From Frankiaceae bacterium (GTDB lineage: Bacteria > Actinomycetota > Actinomycetes > JAFAQI01): 5,870 nucleotides of DNA. The position numbers and the translations under genes were made by a program. The DNA lies in NCBI GenBank assembly GCA_030840615.1, contig JAVEEE010000302.1:1-5870 (forward strand). Reading direction: 5' to 3'. The notes under the pieces were generated by a model. The model did no database searches. It saw only the letters and a program-made list of their open reading frames with translations, and was not told the DNA's origin. Positions 1-5,470 of the stretch are shown here, piece by piece; the first letter of the stretch is position 1, and each line of letters starts with the position of its first letter.

Positions 1-36
1 CATCCATGACGGCAGCCTCGCACCTCGAGCCGCTGC

Positions 37-42
37 TAGGGT
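37..42 (+). promoter_or_regulatory. Candidate -10 element for the tRNA-Lys gene
   Basis: The hexamer TAGGGT fits the actinobacterial TANNNT -10 pattern and ends 9 bases before the mature tRNA 5' end, the right distance for a transcript starting just upstream of the tRNA. No convincing -35 hexamer is seen 16 to 18 bases upstream. This is inference from position and one motif. Confidence 0.35.
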
Positions 43-51
43 TGTCGGCGC

Positions 52-124
52 GCGCCGCTAGCTCAATTGGCAGAGCAGCTGGCTCTTAACCAGCGGGTTC
101 GGGGTTCGAGTCCCTGGCGGCGCA
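52..124 (+). tRNA. tRNA-Lys, anticodon CTT
   Basis: A complete 73-nt cloverleaf can be folded by eye. The 7-bp acceptor stem pairs GCGCCGC (52-58) with GCGGCGC (117-123), with discriminator A at 124. The D stem is GCTC (61-64) with GAGC (73-76). The anticodon stem is GCTGG (78-82) with CCAGC (90-94), and the 7-base loop CTCTTAA holds anticodon CTT at 85-87, decoding lysine AAG codons. The T stem is CGGGG (100-104) with CCCTG (112-116), including one G-T pair, around a TTCGAGT loop. The bases after the discriminator are CCC, so CCA is not encoded and must be added by CCA-adding enzyme, as is usual in actinomycetes. No second copy of the tRNA 3' end, which might mark an integrated element, was seen in the window. 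Confidence 0.97.
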
Positions 125-174
125 CCCAGACGAGAATCCGTGACTGGATCTCCGATCCGCCACGTAGAAGCGTT

Positions 175-882
175 GTGACGACCAACGACGAGTCGCAGGC
201 CGGCGAGACCGGGGGGCCGGCCCGGATGGTGCAGCCTCGGCTGGTGCGTCGGCTGTCCGCGGAGACCCGCGGGAAGCTGTTTCGAGGCGCTTTGGAGAGT
301 CGACTCGCGCCCGGAGAGGTCCTCAACCATCCACAACGGACACCGACGATCGTGGGGCTCGTGCTCGAGGGTTTGCTGCGGAACTACGTGGTCGGTCCGC
401 GCGACCGCGAGCAGTCAGCCGGCTATCTCGGCGAAGGTGATCTGGTCGGTGCAAGTCATCTCCTCGGTGGCACGGCGGCGGTGGGGACGCAGGCCCTGAC
501 GGTTGTCAGGTTCGTCCGGCTCTCGACGGACGCTGTCCGTCAGCTGATGGCCACGGACCCGACTCTCGCACTTGCGATCGGGGCTGAGCTGGCGCGCGAT
601 CACCGCGCCGCCACTGAGGAACTTGCCGAGACTGCTTTCAGGAAGATCCGCGACCGGGTCGCTCATCACCTCCTGATGCGGGCCGAGATGCAGGGCGAGG
701 TGCTGTCGATCACTCACCGCGATCTCGCGGTCTGCGTCGGGTCGGTTCGGGAGGTCGTGGGTCGGTCCCTCCACGATCTCGAAGCAGCCGACGCCGTACG
801 ACGCACGGAGGACGGTCAGCTTGTCGTCGACCGGTCGCGGTTGCGCGCGGTGGTCGGCGAGTTCACGACCGGCGGCCACTGA
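175..882 (+). CDS. Crp/Fnr-family transcriptional regulator
   Basis: A 235-residue cytoplasmic DNA-binding regulator. Residues about 44-119 form the cNMP-binding-type beta barrel (LAPGEVL, then GLVLEGLLRNYV), about 120-165 the long dimerisation helix, and about 177-199 a Crp-type winged HTH (LSITHRDLAVCVGSVREVVGRSL) followed by the wing. The phosphate-binding cassette of true cAMP receptors, with its Glu and Arg-Ser/Thr pair, is not recognisable: the corresponding stretch reads GEGDLVGASHLLGG. Fnr-type iron-sulfur cysteines are also absent, only one Cys being present, so the ligand is unknown. The reading frame stays open back into the tRNA, but that part is not real. GTG at 175 was chosen because third-codon positions switch abruptly from mixed to 17 of 17 G/C there. 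The ribosome site is weak (GTAGAAG). ATG at 226, giving 218 residues, is the alternative. The 3' end overlaps the oppositely oriented small exported-protein gene by 67 bp. Confidence 0.9.
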   Translation: MTTNDESQAGETGGPARMVQPRLVRRLSAETRGKLFRGALESRLAPGEVLNHPQRTPTIVGLVLEGLLRNYVVGPRDREQSAGYLGEGDLVGASHLLGGTAAVGTQALTVVRFVRLSTDAVRQLMATDPTLALAIGAELARDHRAATEELAETAFRKIRDRVAHHLLMRAEMQGEVLSITHRDLAVCVGSVREVVGRSLHDLEAADAVRRTEDGQLVVDRSRLRAVVGEFTTGGH

Positions 883-1067
883 ATGAAGGGAACGCAGACT
901 TCTGGAGTGGACACGGAGTGTCCGCCGACGGTCGCCGTCTTGGGCTCCGCACAGAGATAGGACGTCGGGGCGCTGGACGGGCTGGTCGGCGCGGCGTCCG
1001 ACGCCACGGTGAACCCGAGGGCGGCGGCGAGGCACAGGACAACGACAACGTAGAGGCATCTGGTCAT
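816..1067 (-). CDS. Small exported protein with two-cysteine segment
   Basis: An 83-residue protein of no family I recognise. The N-terminus is a clear Sec signal peptide: MTRCLY, then a hydrophobic core VVVVLCLAAALGF, with likely cleavage around residue 25 (SDA/AP). No lipobox is present, so it is probably secreted or anchored only through the signal. The mature part would be only about 58 residues. It carries Cys39 and Cys58, which could form one disulfide, and ends in a Ser/Thr/Arg-rich tail encoded antisense to the Crp/Fnr gene. ATG at 1067 follows a purine-rich AGGGCAGG stretch and lies 41 bases after the stop of the upstream sigma-factor gene on the same strand, so the two are probably co-transcribed. 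The tethered sigma factor also ends in a short two-cysteine segment outside the membrane, which hints at a partner or sensor role. That link is inference. A spurious ORF remains possible but the signal peptide argues against it. Confidence 0.68.
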   Translation of the reverse strand: MTRCLYVVVVLCLAAALGFTVASDAAPTSPSSAPTSYLCAEPKTATVGGHSVSTPEVCVPFIQWPPVVNSPTTARNRDRSTTS

Positions 1068-1077
1068 GCCTGCCCTA

Positions 1078-1091
1078 CGGTGGAATCACCG
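1078..1091 (-). other. Intercistronic hairpin before the small exported gene
   Basis: A perfect 5-bp inverted repeat, CGGTG and CACCG, surrounds a 4-base loop. It sits between the sigma-factor stop and the small exported-protein start, ending 10 bases before the ATG at 1067 and just upstream of the purine-rich ribosome site. It has no T tract, so it does not look like a terminator. It could tune translation or processing of a shared transcript. The stem is short and could be chance. Confidence 0.3.
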
Positions 1092-1108
1092 CATTCAGGC
1101 GCGCCGGA

Positions 1109-2044
1109 TCACTCGTCCGTCGGACAACCCACGTAGCTCGGGTTCACGACGACGCCCTCCCGCAGACAGTCACCAAGAGACTTCGCCAAGGACTCGTCCG
1201 GCTTCTTGACGACCGTGCCCTCGTCCGACGCCGTCACCGGACCGGCACTGGCGTGGGATTTCGGGGACACTCGCACCCATCCGGTGGGCGCCGGGGTTGG
1301 TCTCGCTGACCGTGCAGGTGGTGAATGCACGAGACGTTGGCGAGGACCACCGACAGAAGCTGTAGACAATGTGGTGTCGTCGGCCCCGACTCCCGATGTC
1401 GCGATCGGTCGCGGGAGCACCGGCGCGACGAGCTCGCCGTGGTGCGGCGGGCGAAGAGCGATCGACGTGATGGCAGCGGCGCTCACGGCACCGGCCGCGG
1501 CAGCAGACCGCAGCCAGATCCGGCGAGAGCGGTATCCGAGGAGCGCAGCAAGAGTTGCGGCCAGGCGCCGTCGCATCGCCAACCGGGCTCGCTTCACCAA
1601 CGCTTCTGCCGCCTGCGTGCTGACGCCCAACCGGGCCGCGGCCGCCGGCACGGACCCCTCATCGGCGAGAACGTGCAGCGCTTGTTGCTGGCGACCCGGC
1701 AACTCACCCACCTGCGTCACCAACCACGTGTCCTCGCAGCGGTCCGCCACCGCGGTCGCGGGATCAACCGCCTCGCCGAGCCGCAGGAGGCGCGCAACGC
1801 GCCGCCGTTCGATCGCGACCTCGCGGTGCTGATCGGCACAGATCCGGACCGTGACCGCGTTGAGCCACGCCCCCAGCCGAGCCCTGTCGATGGCGTCCCA
1901 GTGGTCGGCTGCGCGCAGCAGCGCCTCCTGAACGGCGTCCTCGGCCGCCTCGGGTGTCGGCGAACGGCGCCGCGCGAGCGACAGCAACGCGTCGCGGTGG
2001 CGAGCGAGCTCGACCCACCGAGCGTCCGCTCCAGGTTGTGGCAT
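1109..2044 (-). CDS. ECF-like sigma factor with transmembrane helix and exported tail
   Basis: A 311-residue sigma-70-family protein, well over the roughly 170-200 residues of a plain ECF sigma factor. Region 2 lies at about 10-80 (PEAAEDAVQEALLRAADHWD, then LGAWLNAVTVRICADQHRE) and region 4 at about 110-165 with the HTH SVPAAAARLGVSTQAAEALV. These would bind core RNA polymerase and promoter DNA. After a basic stretch YRSRR (171-175), residues about 177-197 form one hydrophobic helix. The positive-inside rule then puts the Pro/Ser/Thr-rich tail (198-311) outside, ending in a segment bounded by Cys293 and Cys307. The protein therefore looks membrane-tethered and would need release or local action to drive transcription. 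ATG at 2044 has GAGG 6 bases upstream. No separate anti-sigma gene is visible, and the next gene encodes a small exported two-cysteine protein. The sigma fold is clear; the tethering mechanism is inferred. Confidence 0.9.
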   Translation of the reverse strand: MPQPGADARWVELARHRDALLSLARRRSPTPEAAEDAVQEALLRAADHWDAIDRARLGAWLNAVTVRICADQHREVAIERRRVARLLRLGEAVDPATAVADRCEDTWLVTQVGELPGRQQQALHVLADEGSVPAAAARLGVSTQAAEALVKRARLAMRRRLAATLAALLGYRSRRIWLRSAAAAGAVSAAAITSIALRPPHHGELVAPVLPRPIATSGVGADDTTLSTASVGGPRQRLVHSPPARSARPTPAPTGWVRVSPKSHASAGPVTASDEGTVVKKPDESLAKSLGDCLREGVVVNPSYVGCPTDE

Positions 2045-2081
2045 CCACGCCTCGTTTCCGATGGCCCCTCAAGGCGGATGC

Positions 2082-2108
2082 TAGACAACGACCGGGTGGA
2101 CCTCTTCC
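2082..2108 (-). promoter_or_regulatory. Weak ECF-like promoter candidate upstream of the sigma-factor gene
   Basis: On the minus strand GGAAG (2108-2104), similar to the GGAAC -35 of many ECF promoters, is followed after 17 bases by GTCTA (2086-2082). It lies about 40 bases before the sigma-factor ATG, a sensible place for autoregulation. An overlapping TAGCAT (2083-2078) could instead act as a housekeeping -10. Both matches are weak. Confidence 0.22.
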
Positions 2109-2109
2109 T

Positions 2110-2127
2110 GCGGCGGCGAGCCGCCGC
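2110..2127 (-). terminator. GC-rich hairpin at the end of the GGDEF-EAL gene
   Basis: A perfect 7-bp stem, GCGGCGG paired with CCGCCGC, closes a 4-base loop and begins at the last base of the TAG stop codon of the PAS-GGDEF-EAL gene. Read on the minus strand it is followed by AGGAAGAGG rather than a T run, so it is not a textbook intrinsic terminator, though GC-rich stems without T tracts are often proposed as terminators in actinomycetes. It may separate this gene from the sigma-factor gene 82 bases downstream. Confidence 0.45.
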
Positions 2128-4127
2128 TAGTTGCGCTTGGCGCGACTGGCCCCGCCGGCGCGGCCGTTGACGTTGTTGTCCGCGTAGGCCCAGTCCGCGA
2201 TCACCCGAGCGACACTGGCGTTGTGCCACCGCAGCCCCGCGGGTGTGCGGAACTCGCTCGCGTTGAGCGCAGCGGCAACGGTGGCGAGTGAAGCGCCGTC
2301 GCGGCGCAGCTGATGGATTCGGTGCAGGCCGTGCTCATTGGTGACCGCCACAGAGCCCCCGAGGACCGGTTGCAGACTCGGTGCCGCGGCGGCGGCCTCG
2401 AATCCGTGCGACCTGTTACGCAGCAAGGCACCCAGGTCGTCGAGCGAAAGTGCGGGGCTCCAGAGGAAGCCCTGACCTGCGTCACAGCCCAACCGATGCA
2501 ACAGCGACAACTGCTCGCGGGTCTCCACGCCTTCGGCGATCGTGCGGACATCCACTGCTCGGCCCAAGTCGATGATGGAAGCCGAGATCGCCAGATCGTC
2601 CCCGCGGCTGGTGAGGTGTTGAATGAACGCGCGATCGACCTTGATCGTGGTCACCGGTAGATGTCGCAGGTAAGTCAGCGACGAGTAGCCGGTGCCGAAG
2701 TCGTCAAGAGCGACACCTACTCCCAACCCGCGCAACGTCTCGAGGGCGCGGCGTGCCCCCTGCGCATCCCTCATCATTCCGGTTTCGGTGACCTCGAGCT
2801 CCAGCGCACGCAAGGGGAGGCCCGCTCTCGCTGCCTCCTCACAGACTCGATCGGCCAGCGCGTCGTCGCCGAGGTTGCGGGCGGAGATGTTCACCGCGAC
2901 ATAGCCGTCATCGGGAAAGACGCCCCAGGCACGCAACTTGGCCGTGTCCTGGCATGCCTGGCTGAGGACGTGTCGATCGAGCGCCGTCACGAGCCCGCTC
3001 TCCTCGGCCAGCAGGACGAAGAACGCCGGCGGAACCCAACCGTGCAGCGGGTGGTTCCAGCGGGCCAACGCCTCGATGCCGATCAGACGACCGGTCGCGA
3101 TCTCGATGACGGGCTGGTAGTGGACCGCGATCCTGCCTTGTGCGAGCGCATCGGCCAGCTCGCTGACATGCTCACGGCGCTGGCTAGTGCGTCGCTCCAG
3201 TGACGGGTCGAATGAGCGCCAGCGAGCCCTACCCCGCGCCTTTGCGTCATACATCGCCGCCTGCGCGGACCTCAGCAATTCGTCCGGCCTGTCCGGGCCG
3301 GGAGGGTTGATCGCGATGCCGATGCTCGCGGACAGCCGAAGCTGCTGCGCGTCCACGACGATCGCGGGCTCTAGTGCCAGGGCGATGCCATCAGCCATCA
3401 ACCCCGCCTCGACCGCCGTAGCCTCACAGACGATGACGAACTCGTCGCCGCCGAATCTCGCAACCGTGTCCCCGGGCGCGACCACCGCCTGTAGCCGCCG
3501 GGCGACCTCCACGAGCACGCCGTCTCCAACGGCATATCCGTGCGTTGCATTGACCGCATTGAACTGGTCCAGGTCAAGGAACAGCACGGCAAGCGAGATG
3601 CTCCGACGCAACGCGCCGGCCAACGCATGAGCGATTCTGTCGTCGAGCAGCAGCCGGTTGGGCAGGCCGGTCATGGCGTCGTGCGTCACCTGCTGCGCGA
3701 GTTGCTTTTCCAACCGCTTGCGGTCACTGATGTCCCGACCTATGACGGACGCCGCGGTCACCGCACCGTCCTCGGCGAAAATGGGCGACACCGTCAGCGA
3801 CACCTCAACAATCGAGCCGTCGCGGCGCCGCCGTACCGTTTCCAGGCCGCGCACCGTCTGGCCCGCACTCACCGCCGCCAGGATCGTCTCGATCTCGTCG
3901 CCGGTCTCATGCGGGTCCAGGATGTCGACGTGCCGCCCGACAACCTCGTCGTCGCGATACCCGTAAAGCTCCATCGCGCCGCGATTCCAGGTCAGGATGG
4001 TGCCGTCCAGGCCCTTGCTGAAGATCGCATCGGCCGACGAGCTCACGATCGCTGAAAGCGCCTGCACCGTCTCGCTGGCTCGCTGGCGCTCACCCGTGTC
4101 GGTTTTGATGGGTTCGCGCTCACTCAT
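2127..4127 (-). CDS. PAS-GGDEF-EAL c-di-GMP enzyme with C-terminal recombinase-like module
   Basis: A 666-residue soluble protein predicted to make and/or break cyclic di-GMP. A PAS sensor domain spans about 22-135 (SADAIFSKGLDGTILTWN, then IGRDISDRKRLE). The GGDEF domain spans about 145-308, with RFGGDEF at 224-230, FLDLD at 183-187 and the phosphate-contact Lys in MYDAKARGR (296) intact. The inhibitory RxxD site reads APGD (217-220), so the Arg is lost, and the NDxxGH motif reads NATHGY. The EAL domain spans about 322-565 with its catalytic set present: EALARW (352-357), VNIS (Asn413), EVTE (445-448), DDFGTGYSSL (475-484), Lys496, AEGVET (531-536) and QGF (Gln552). Residues about 598-648 (HRIHQLRRDGASLATVAAAL, then TPAGLRWHNASVARVI) resemble the small helical domain of large serine recombinases; this module has no catalytic part. 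No membrane segment is seen. ATG at 4127 has GAGG 12 bases upstream, rather far. The gene ends in a hairpin. Confidence 0.96.
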   Translation of the reverse strand: MSEREPIKTDTGERQRASETVQALSAIVSSSADAIFSKGLDGTILTWNRGAMELYGYRDDEVVGRHVDILDPHETGDEIETILAAVSAGQTVRGLETVRRRRDGSIVEVSLTVSPIFAEDGAVTAASVIGRDISDRKRLEKQLAQQVTHDAMTGLPNRLLLDDRIAHALAGALRRSISLAVLFLDLDQFNAVNATHGYAVGDGVLVEVARRLQAVVAPGDTVARFGGDEFVIVCEATAVEAGLMADGIALALEPAIVVDAQQLRLSASIGIAINPPGPDRPDELLRSAQAAMYDAKARGRARWRSFDPSLERRTSQRREHVSELADALAQGRIAVHYQPVIEIATGRLIGIEALARWNHPLHGWVPPAFFVLLAEESGLVTALDRHVLSQACQDTAKLRAWGVFPDDGYVAVNISARNLGDDALADRVCEEAARAGLPLRALELEVTETGMMRDAQGARRALETLRGLGVGVALDDFGTGYSSLTYLRHLPVTTIKVDRAFIQHLTSRGDDLAISASIIDLGRAVDVRTIAEGVETREQLSLLHRLGCDAGQGFLWSPALSLDDLGALLRNRSHGFEAAAAAPSLQPVLGGSVAVTNEHGLHRIHQLRRDGASLATVAAALNASEFRTPAGLRWHNASVARVIADWAYADNNVNGRAGGASRAKRN

Positions 4128-4179
4128 ACGTACGCGCTGCCTCAGGTAACAGAAAAATGGAAGCGGCGAAGCAGCAGGT

Positions 4180-4207
4180 TATCTACCGATCCAGGCACGC
4201 CAGTAAA
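4180..4207 (-). promoter_or_regulatory. Candidate promoter of the PAS-GGDEF-EAL gene
   Basis: Reading the minus strand, TTTACT (4207-4202) and TAGATA (4185-4180) are separated by 16 bases and resemble sigma-70-type -35 and -10 elements. They lie in the relatively AT-rich 171-bp gap upstream of the PAS-GGDEF-EAL gene, which would give a leader of about 45 bases. Assigned by eye only. Confidence 0.33.
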
Positions 4208-4257
4208 CGAAGTGTCGCACGGATCTGCAAACCCACCCGAGCCCTCGTAGACAAATG

Positions 4258-4273
4258 CGGGCACTTGCGCCCG
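4258..4273 (-). terminator. Possible terminator after the zinc-ribbon-like gene
   Basis: An inverted repeat CGGGC / GCCCG surrounds a 6-base loop, 25 bases past the stop of the small zinc-ribbon-like gene. On the minus strand it is followed by CATTTGT, only a weak T run. It could end transcription coming from the DUF347 and zinc-ribbon genes, upstream of the candidate promoter for the GGDEF-EAL gene. The stem is short. Confidence 0.38.
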
Positions 4274-4298
4274 AATGCTCTGGACTTTTGTCACTCGC

Positions 4299-4508
4299 TC
4301 AGCGCAGGGGCTGGCCGGACACTCCGAACCGTTTCCGGTTCCACTCGCGGGCGACGCTGTCGGTCATGCTGCCCAGCGTGATCGCCTTGCCGTCCCGGCT
4401 CCACTGATGTCCGTCGCAGCGGTCGCAGTGCACCAGCGTGAGCGTCGAAGTCTTCAACGAGATCGTGATGTCGCGAGTCTCGCGGCCACAGCAAGCGTTT
4501 CCGGTCAT
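4299..4508 (-). CDS. Small zinc-ribbon-like protein
   Basis: A 69-residue soluble protein. Four cysteines in two pairs, Cys6-Cys7 (ACCGRETRD) and Cys28-Cys31 (VHCDRCDGHQW), flank a short beta-like stretch (DITISLKTSTLTLVHC), the look of a minimal zinc ribbon. The first pair is adjacent rather than CxxC, so metal binding is unproven; His27 and His34 could also contribute. A basic helix-like stretch follows (SVAREWNRKRF). Third codon positions are strongly G/C throughout, supporting real coding, and it reads on the same strand 63 bases after the DUF347 gene. ATG at 4508 is the only usable start, because a stop codon lies in frame just upstream. No proper ribosome site is seen, so translation may be leaderless or coupled. 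It resembles short actinobacterial proteins with a CxxC plus W motif that I know only as uncharacterised; the function is unknown. Confidence 0.72.
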   Translation of the reverse strand: MTGNACCGRETRDITISLKTSTLTLVHCDRCDGHQWSRDGKAITLGSMTDSVAREWNRKRFGVSGQPLR

Positions 4509-4525
4509 GCCCCATTCATCGGGGC
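4509..4525 (-). other. Inverted repeat touching the start codon of the zinc-ribbon-like gene
   Basis: GCCCC and GGGGC form a perfect 5-bp inverted repeat with a 7-base loop, ending directly at the ATG at 4508. As RNA it would place a stem where the ribosome binds, and as DNA it could be a small operator. The stem occupies the position where a Shine-Dalgarno would normally be. Short enough to be chance. Confidence 0.35.
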
Positions 4526-4571
4526 CGCGCGCAGATTGCTGTATGGGGTCAACCGGTAAATCTGAGGAAAA

Positions 4572-5381
4572 TCAGTTGGGATGGTGCAAATCAACTAGCT
4601 CGGTCTGGTCCGTGTGAGTTTTCGTGAGGAACAGGACGACAGCCACGATGGTGCCGAGGAACAGCACGCTCGTCCACAGCGTGCCGAGACCCAACGCTCC
4701 ATCGGACTTCGGTGAGGCGAGAAAATCACCGAGGTTCGCTCCGAGCGGGCGGGTGAGGATGTAAGCGAGCCAGAACGACAACACGGGGCCGGCACCGAGC
4801 CTCCACGCGACGAAGACGGCAGTGATGAGTGCGGCGGGCAAGAGCACGGATCTGCCCGGGCTCCATCCCGTCAGCTCGAGCGTCCAGTCACCCGCGGCCG
4901 TGCCCAACGCGAAGGTCACCAGCACGGCCAGCCAGTAGAAGGCTTCTCGGGGAGTAGTGACGATGGTGTGGATGGACAGCGTTCGCTCACGGAAGTACCA
5001 GACCCCGAAAACGACGGCCAGCAACACCGCGAACACAGTCGTGCTGATCCACAGTGGGACGCCTTGGCCGTCGGTCAGCTGGTCGGTCAGGAGTGTGCCG
5101 ACGACACTGATCAGCACAACCGCCAGCCAGTACACGCCCGGGACATACCGGCGGAGCCGGAACTGCGCGACGAGCACAGCGACCAGTGCGGCCGAGAAGA
5201 CCAGCGTGGTGTTCGTGAGACCGAAGCCCAGGGTTTCGTTGATGTAGTCGGCGAAACTCTCCCCGACTGTCGTGCACAGGATCTTGATGATCCAGAAGTA
5301 GACAGTGACCTCGGGCACCTTGTTCAGCATCCGGCGCGTGGTCGTGTCGCTGGTGCGCAGCATCGTTGCAGTCGAAGTCAT
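4572..5381 (-). CDS. DUF347-repeat (COG4705-type) integral membrane protein
   Basis: A 269-residue membrane protein built from four similar units, the pattern of the DUF347 'repeat of unknown function' family (COG4705). Each unit starts with an aromatic-Trp pair and continues to a Gly and an Asp: FWIIKILCTTVGESFADY (29-46), YWLAVVLISVVGTLLTDQ (84-101), YWLAVLVTFALGTAAGDW (149-166) and FWLAYILTRPLGANLGDF (203-220). About eight hydrophobic helices are expected, two per unit, with Gly40/Asp45, Gly95/Asp100, Gly160/Asp165 and Gly214/Asp219 at equivalent places. The role of the family is unknown; the buried acidic residues would suit a transporter or channel, but that is speculation. ATG at 5381 gives the longest form. 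No ribosome site is seen, and ATG at 5363 (263 residues), where third positions become consistently G/C, is a good alternative. It diverges from a response regulator gene across a shared control region. Confidence 0.9.
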   Translation of the reverse strand: MTSTATMLRTSDTTTRRMLNKVPEVTVYFWIIKILCTTVGESFADYINETLGFGLTNTTLVFSAALVAVLVAQFRLRRYVPGVYWLAVVLISVVGTLLTDQLTDGQGVPLWISTTVFAVLLAVVFGVWYFRERTLSIHTIVTTPREAFYWLAVLVTFALGTAAGDWTLELTGWSPGRSVLLPAALITAVFVAWRLGAGPVLSFWLAYILTRPLGANLGDFLASPKSDGALGLGTLWTSVLFLGTIVAVVLFLTKTHTDQTELVDLHHPN

Positions 5382-5409
5382 ACCGACAGCGTCGACCAGT
5401 TTGTGTCAA
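5380..5409 (-). promoter_or_regulatory. Candidate promoter of the DUF347 gene
   Basis: On the minus strand a perfect TTGACA (5409-5404) is followed after 18 bases by CGGTAT (5385-5380), a poor -10. If used, transcription would start near 5373, downstream of the first ATG, favouring ATG at 5363 with a very short leader. The -35 lies inside one of the 11-bp-spaced repeats, so binding there would affect this promoter directly. Confidence 0.35.
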
Positions 5410-5437
5410 GGCAACGTCAAGGACGTGACCAAGTTTG
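5394..5437. promoter_or_regulatory. Four 11-bp-spaced half-sites, likely response-regulator operator
   Basis: Four consecutive 11-base units start at 5394 (GACCAGTTTGT), 5405 (GTCAAGGCAAC), 5416 (GTCAAGGACGT) and 5427 (GACCAAGTTTG). The two inner units share GTCAAGG exactly; the two outer units share GACCA and a following GTTTG. All fit G-(A/T)-C-(A/C)-A at the start. Spacing of one helical turn is the usual arrangement of OmpR/PhoB-family binding sites, where dimers bind head to tail. The array fills the middle of the gap between the DUF347 gene and the response-regulator gene, so regulation of both is likely. The repeats are seen directly; the binding protein is inferred. Confidence 0.55.
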
Positions 5438-5470
5438 GACGCAGGGCCGCGGGCTGCGAGCATCGATGTC

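Noticed and set aside
52..124. tRNA-Lys as the attachment site of an integrated element
   Set aside because: No integrase gene and no repeated tRNA 3' end were seen in the window.
146..158. GGATC/GATCC inverted repeat after the tRNA as a terminator
   Set aside because: Only a 5-bp stem with a 3-base loop and no T run; could be chance.
67..174. Open frame continuing the Crp/Fnr gene backwards through the tRNA
   Set aside because: It overlaps a complete tRNA-Lys, and third-codon positions become strongly G/C only from the GTG at 175.
1098..1105. Palindrome GGCGCGCC between the sigma-factor and small exported genes
   Set aside because: Eight-base all-G/C palindromes are expected by chance in DNA this GC-rich.
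1206..2170. Long plus-strand open frames opposite the sigma-factor gene
   Set aside because: They are Arg/Ala/Ser-rich antisense readings of a clear sigma-factor gene and show no domain pattern.
2313..4055. Several plus-strand open frames opposite the GGDEF-EAL gene
   Set aside because: The minus strand encodes intact PAS, GGDEF and EAL motifs over the whole stretch; the plus frames are high-GC shadows.
4157..4381. Plus-strand 74-codon frame starting in the gap upstream of the GGDEF-EAL gene
   Set aside because: Poor third-position G/C use in the gap, and it runs antisense into the zinc-ribbon-like gene.
4562..4575. CTGA/TCAG inverted repeat at the DUF347 stop codon
   Set aside because: The stem is 4 bp and overlaps the stop; too weak for a terminator.
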